9,122 nt of DNA, taken from the NCBI GenBank assembly GCA_007119305.1, contig SKPY01000263.1:1-9122 (forward strand), written 5' to 3'. Below, piece after piece: positions 6,831-9,122 of the stretch. The notes under the pieces are model-generated. The model saw only the letters and a program-made list of their open reading frames with translations, was not told where the DNA came from and did no database searches. Source of the stretch: Nitriliruptorales bacterium. Lineage in GTDB: Bacteria; Actinomycetota; Nitriliruptoria; Euzebyales; Egibacteraceae. How positions within the stretch are numbered: the first letter of the stretch is position 1; every line of letters starts with the position of its first letter. A program made the translations under genes and the position numbers.

Positions 6831-7600
6831 CCGCGCAGGCGCGCAGCGAGCGTCGCGAAGGTGACGAGCGCCTGCGGGGTGCTCGGCCCGTGCCAGGTGA
6901 GCAGGCGGCCGTCGATGAGCTCGAGCCGTGGCGCCTGCCCGACCAGCCGGCGCACCGCCGGCAGATCGCGCGCGCCGAACGCGTAGGGCTCGTCGGGCAG
7001 GAGGACCACCTCCGGACCGAGCAGGAGCCCGTCGTCGAGGCGGGGATAGCGCGCGCTCCAGCCTGCGAGCACGTTGGCGAACCCGCACGCGGCAAGCAGG
7101 TCGTCCACGTAGGTGTCGGGCCCGACGCCCATCCACGGGCGCCGCCAGATCAAGGTGAGGGTCGCGAGCGGGGTGGCAGGCCGCTGCTCGGCAGCATGTG
7201 CCCGGGCTTGGCCCACCTGTCGGACCAGATCGTCTGCCGCGCCGCTGACCCCCAGCACGTCCGCGAGGCCGGCGAGCATGGGACCCACGTCGGCTACCGT
7301 GCGCGGCTCGGTGAGGTGGACGGGCACGCCGGCGGCGCGCAGGGCCTCGACCTCACGCTCGCGGTTCTCCTCGCGGTTGGCGAGCACGAGGTCGGGCTCC
7401 AAGCCGAGGATCTCCTGCACCGACGGGTTCTTCGTGCCGCGCAACCGTGCGGCCCCGGCGGGCGCGCCGCGGACGCAGAAGCGCGTGACGCCCACCAGCC
7501 GTTCCGCGTGACCGAGCGCCGCCACCGCCTCGGTGAGGCTCGGCACGAGCGAGACGATGCGCTGCGGCGCCGCCAACGCGCGGTCGGCAGGTGCGGTCAT
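6824..7600 (-). CDS. BtuF-like helical-backbone (TroA-fold) binding protein without signal peptide, cobalamin-associated
   Basis: A 258-aa protein of the BtuF/FecB-type periplasmic-binding fold. It begins RIVSLVPSLTEAVAALG (14-30), followed by GVTRFCV (37-43), GTKNPSVQEILGLEPDLVLANREENR (55-80), RRPWMGVGPDTYVDDLLA (153-170) and a C-terminal LTWHGPSTPQAL (234-245). The two lobes lie on either side of a helical backbone at about 105-140. There is no signal peptide and no lipobox, so it is predicted to be cytosolic, unlike transporter-linked BtuF. No permease or ATPase genes adjoin it. It starts with ATG at 7600 inside ATGA, overlapping the stop of the adenosyltransferase gene by 4 bp, so translation is probably coupled. 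A cobalamin or corrinoid ligand is inferred from this pairing and from the fold. Homologues often read FCVHP where this has FCVRG; Cys42 is kept. Confidence 0.85.
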   Translation of the reverse strand: MTAPADRALAAPQRIVSLVPSLTEAVAALGHAERLVGVTRFCVRGAPAGAARLRGTKNPSVQEILGLEPDLVLANREENREREVEALRAAGVPVHLTEPRTVADVGPMLAGLADVLGVSGAADDLVRQVGQARAHAAEQRPATPLATLTLIWRRPWMGVGPDTYVDDLLAACGFANVLAGWSARYPRLDDGLLLGPEVVLLPDEPYAFGARDLPAVRRLVGQAPRLELIDGRLLTWHGPSTPQALVTFATLAARLRGG

Positions 7601-8151
7601 GCCCGGGTGCGCGTGTACGCCCCGCCCTCGACGGCCCGGGCCAGCACGAAGAGGTAGTCAGACAGCCGGTTCAGGTAGCGCAGCGGCACGTCGTCCGGGC
7701 AGATGTCGAGGCGTCGCATGCTGACCACCTGGCGTTCGGCGCGCCGGATCACCGTGCGCGCGAGGTCCAGCGCTGCGCCCGCGGGCTCCTGCCCCGGCAC
7801 GACGAACTCCTGTGGCAGGGGGTGGGTCTCCGTGAGGTCGTCGATGGCCTGCTCCAGCCTGCGGACCATGTCCTCGGTGGCACGCGAGACCCCGGGGTCG
7901 AGACGCTCCCAGTGGTCGAGGTGCGTCGCCAGCTGTGCGCCGACGACGAACAGCTCGCGCTGCACGGCGAGGACGGCGTCGTGCCACCGGTCCTGCCCTG
8001 CGGCCGCCAGGTGGGCGCGCGCGAGCCCGAGCGCGGAGACGGCCTCGTCGGTGGTGCCGTAGGCAGCCGTTCGCACATCGTCCTTGTCGACGCGCCCCCC
8101 GTAGAGCAGGCCGGTCGTCCCGTCGTCGCCGCGGCGAGTGTAGACCTTCAC
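7597..8151 (-). CDS. pduO: PduO-type cob(I)yrinic acid a,c-diamide / ATP:cob(I)alamin adenosyltransferase
   Basis: A 184-aa trimeric-type adenosyltransferase that transfers the 5'-deoxyadenosyl group of ATP to cob(I)alamin, forming coenzyme B12. Motifs are the ATP-binding TRRGDDGTTGLLYGGRV (5-21), YGTTDEAVSALG (31-42), FVVPGQEPAGAALD (116-129), RTVIRRAER (132-140) and RYLNRLSDYLFVLAR (158-172). The two arginine-rich segments and the RYLNRLSD helix are hallmarks of the PduO/MMAB family rather than CobA/BtuR or EutT. The start is GTG at 8151 (MKVYTRRGDD), with AAGGAG seven bases upstream; the frame is open further up to 8451 but that extension is Arg/Pro/Ala-rich, non-conserved sequence. The gene overlaps the BtuF-like gene by ATGA. 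Adenosylcobalamin-dependent enzymes must lie elsewhere. Confidence 0.96.
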   Translation of the reverse strand: MKVYTRRGDDGTTGLLYGGRVDKDDVRTAAYGTTDEAVSALGLARAHLAAAGQDRWHDAVLAVQRELFVVGAQLATHLDHWERLDPGVSRATEDMVRRLEQAIDDLTETHPLPQEFVVPGQEPAGAALDLARTVIRRAERQVVSMRRLDICPDDVPLRYLNRLSDYLFVLARAVEGGAYTRTRA

Positions 8152-8188
8152 GTGAGCGCTCCTTGGCGGCTCGGGGCCGGACGGGTGG

Positions 8189-8194
8189 ATTGTA
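8189..8194 (-). promoter_or_regulatory. Possible -10 element for the pduO/BtuF-like operon
   Basis: Read on the minus strand, this is TACAAT, a good TANNNT -10 match in a very GC-rich setting. It would start transcription about 30 nt before the pduO GTG. The hexamer 17 bp upstream is GC-rich and unlike TTGACA. No cobalamin-riboswitch core was recognised between it and the gene, and the leader is too short to hold one. Confidence 0.4.
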
Positions 8195-8504
8195 CGTGCC
8201 CGCCCAGGACGGCCCGGAAGCGCACGAGGACCGGCCCTGCCGGCAGACCGGCCCGCCGCTCCCGGCTCGCACCGGCCGACCATTGGGGAGTATCCTGCCC
8301 TGACCCAGCATGCGTGGCGCCTCCGGGGGGCTGCGCCGCGGGGCCAGGCGTCAACTGCCGACACTGCGGGCGCGCTGCCGAGCGGCGTCGGCGGGGTGGC
8401 GACACCGGCCGAGCCAGAGGTTTTTGGGCGTGGGCGAACGAGAACGGGCACGACGCGTGTTCCGGGTGCTGACCCGCACCCGGGGTGGCTACGACGGCGG
8501 GACG
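8195..8504. other. 310-bp stretch with no convincing gene
   Basis: This region separates the pduO promoter from the small plus-strand gene. Both strands stay open in places, but the translations are Arg/Pro/Ala-rich and match no family I recognise. Visible structure includes repeated GACCGGCCC-like blocks (8229-8237, 8246-8254, with weaker relatives nearby), a plus-strand TATCCT (8291-8296) that could be a -10, a minus-strand hairpin GGCGC/GCGCC with six C in its loop (about 8315-8336), a GCCGAC/GTCGGC stem (8357-8392), GGTG-GCGA-CACC, and an isolated T5 run at 8421-8425. It probably carries the promoter and leader of the downstream genes. Whether it contains a small RNA cannot be decided by eye. 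Confidence 0.4.
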
Positions 8505-8672
8505 ATGTACGACGTCCAGCTCCAGGCCATCGCCTCCGGCAGCCTCGTGTGGGCGCAGACGTTCAGCGACCAGGCACAGGCGCAGGCGTTCGAGCATGAC
8601 CTCGAGCATGACCTCAACGAGCTGGACGAGGCGGCGTTCCGCCGCAAGTACGGCGTGCCGTCCAGGGCCTGA
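8505..8672 (+). CDS. Small hypothetical protein, 55 aa
   Basis: I do not recognise this family. The product begins MYDVQLQAIASGSLVW, continues with QAQAQAFEHDLEHDLNELDE and ends FRRKYGVPSRA. It looks like two short beta strands followed by an acidic, Gln/Ala-rich amphipathic helix (about 20-45) and a basic tail. It has no membrane segment or signal peptide. Third codon positions are almost all G or C, unlike random sequence, which supports real coding. The start is uncertain: ATG 8505 has only GGCGGG close upstream. In-frame GTG codons at 8430 (with AGAGG before it) or 8457 would add up to 25 Arg-rich residues, but the first eight of those codons have poor composition. The stop is one base from the next gene's GTG, so the two are probably an operon with coupled translation. 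The DNA contains two short tandem repeats (8569-8615). Confidence 0.6.
   Translation: MYDVQLQAIASGSLVWAQTFSDQAQAQAFEHDLEHDLNELDEAAFRRKYGVPSRA
8592..8615 (+). repeat. Perfect 12-bp tandem duplication inside the small gene
   Basis: GAGCATGACCTC occurs twice back to back (8592-8603, 8604-8615), keeping frame and encoding EHDL twice. Just upstream, about 8570-8587, three near-identical 6-bp units CAGGCA/CAGGCG/CAGGCG encode QAQAQA. This suggests growth of the helix by slippage. Confidence 0.8.
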
Positions 8673-8673
8673 C

Positions 8674-9122
8674 GTGCACGCCGAGCGGCTCGACGGTCCG
8701 GTCGCGCCGCTGCGCCTCGCGGGCTCGACCCGGCTGCGGGAGGCCGCGGTCGTTGGTGTGCGCGGCTGGCAGGTCCTCGTCGCTGAGCCGCTGGGGGTGG
8801 TGACCGCTCTGCGTGACCTCGAGGCGGTGGCCGCCACGGTCGGCTGGCGCGCCCCACGCGACGCTGGCGCGCCGCCCTTCCACGCAGGTGCCGTCGGGTT
8901 CGTCGCCGACGAGAGCTCACCCCCGCTGCTGGGGCTCGGTCCCGACCATCGGCCGGCAGCCGCGTCGTTGCCGGCCCTGCGCTTCGGCGTGCACGACACC
9001 GCCGTGTGCGTGGCTCCCGACGGCACGGCCTACCTCACCGCGGCGGACGTGCCCGGGTGGACGCGCGCACCGCTCGAGGTCCGCCTCGCGCGCTGGCGCG
9101 CGTGGCTCAGTCGCGCCGGCGA
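8674..9122 (+). CDS. Probable PabB/TrpE-type chorismate-binding enzyme, N-terminal part (C-terminus off window)
   Basis: An open frame from GTG 8674 (MHAERLDGPVAPLRLAG) to the right edge, 149 codons, with strong G/C bias at third positions. The N-terminal domain pattern fits aminodeoxychorismate synthase component I or anthranilate synthase component I: a short hydrophobic start ending VRGWQVLVAEPLGVV, a helix LRDLEAVAATVGW (57-69), then PPFHAGAVGFVADES (78-92), and LPALRFGVHDTAVCVAPDG (110-128). The typical GYLGYE-like loop after the GAVGF turn is altered to FVADES. The catalytic chorismate-binding domain would lie beyond the window, so PabB, TrpE or a salvage/isochorismate relative cannot be separated; PabB (folate, p-aminobenzoate) is my best guess from the PPF...GAVGF and LPxLRFG pattern. 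AGGG lies six bases before the GTG. It follows the 55-aa gene by one base. Confidence 0.6.
   Translation, partial: MHAERLDGPVAPLRLAGSTRLREAAVVGVRGWQVLVAEPLGVVTALRDLEAVAATVGWRAPRDAGAPPFHAGAVGFVADESSPPLLGLGPDHRPAAASLPALRFGVHDTAVCVAPDGTAYLTAADVPGWTRAPLEVRLARWRAWLSRAG

Noticed and set aside
5936..7657. 573-codon plus-strand frame across panB and the BtuF-like gene
   Set aside because: It is a shadow spanning two convergent genes, with Arg/Gly-rich sequence and no motifs.
8313..8340. 6C RNA, suggested by a six-C hairpin loop on the minus strand
   Set aside because: The family needs two such hairpins; only one C6 loop is seen, and the neighbouring stem does not match.
8152..8451. N-terminal extension of pduO to 8451
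   Set aside because: The added 100 residues are low-complexity Arg/Pro/Ala, with no conservation expected before the MKVYTRRGDD start, and GTG 8151 has AAGGAG correctly placed.
8152..8504. Cobalamin riboswitch upstream of pduO
   Set aside because: I looked for a B12-box (GCCACTG-type) and the conserved GGGAA...GGTGC core on both strands and found neither. The probable promoter also leaves only about 30 nt of leader.
8674..9122. Minus-strand frames opposite the right-hand end (such as 8148-9026)
   Set aside because: They are Arg/Ser/Pro-rich, and the plus-strand frame has better codon bias and a recognisable domain pattern.
1..9122. Mobile elements, CRISPR arrays, tRNA or rRNA genes
   Set aside because: No transposase or integrase motifs, no regularly spaced repeats, no T-loop-like tRNA signature outside coding sequence, and no rRNA segments were found by reading.

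Overview
This window is high-GC bacterial DNA. Its genes are tightly packed, have G or C in most third codon positions, and often start with GTG. The glutamine synthetase has a GSAMHTH motif like that of mycobacterial GlnA2, the EAL protein has an actinobacterial-style DDAGAG motif, and a GlnR-like operator lies upstream of amt. Together these suggest a high-GC member of the Actinomycetota. The sequence alone does not fix the lineage. No mobile element, CRISPR array, rRNA or tRNA was seen.

Layout: (1) Positions 1-2421, minus strand, form a nitrogen-assimilation unit. The ammonium transporter amt is transcribed first, then a 106-bp gap with a long inverted repeat, then glutamine synthetase glnA, which runs off the left edge. 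(2) Positions 2422-2570 are a divergent promoter region with an 11-bp-phased, GlnR-like site. (3) Positions 2571-4235, plus strand, encode glutamine-dependent NAD+ synthetase (nadE). Its 3' end overlaps by 23 bp the convergent gene for an EAL-domain c-di-GMP phosphodiesterase (4213-5268, minus). (4) Positions 5269-5411 are non-coding and hold a perfect 9-bp inverted repeat. They are followed by dtd (D-aminoacyl-tRNA deacylase, minus), which is divergent from panB (pantothenate pathway, plus). (5) Positions 6824-8151, minus, form a two-gene cobalamin unit: a PduO-type ATP:cob(I)alamin adenosyltransferase and, overlapping it by ATGA, a BtuF-like binding protein with no signal peptide. (6) Positions 8152-8504 have no convincing gene. 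(7) Positions 8505-9122, plus, hold a 55-aa unknown protein and, one base later, the N-terminal part of a probable PabB/TrpE-type chorismate-utilising enzyme that runs off the right edge.

Most genes are housekeeping and coenzyme functions: ammonium uptake and glutamine synthesis, glutamine-using NAD synthesis, CoA, B12 and probably folate supply, and tRNA proofreading. I found no clear undescribed system. The points most worth checking are the putative GlnR operator at amt-glnA, the cytosolic BtuF-like protein coupled to the B12 adenosyltransferase, the amt-glnA inverted repeat, and the repeat-bearing small protein ahead of the chorismate enzyme.
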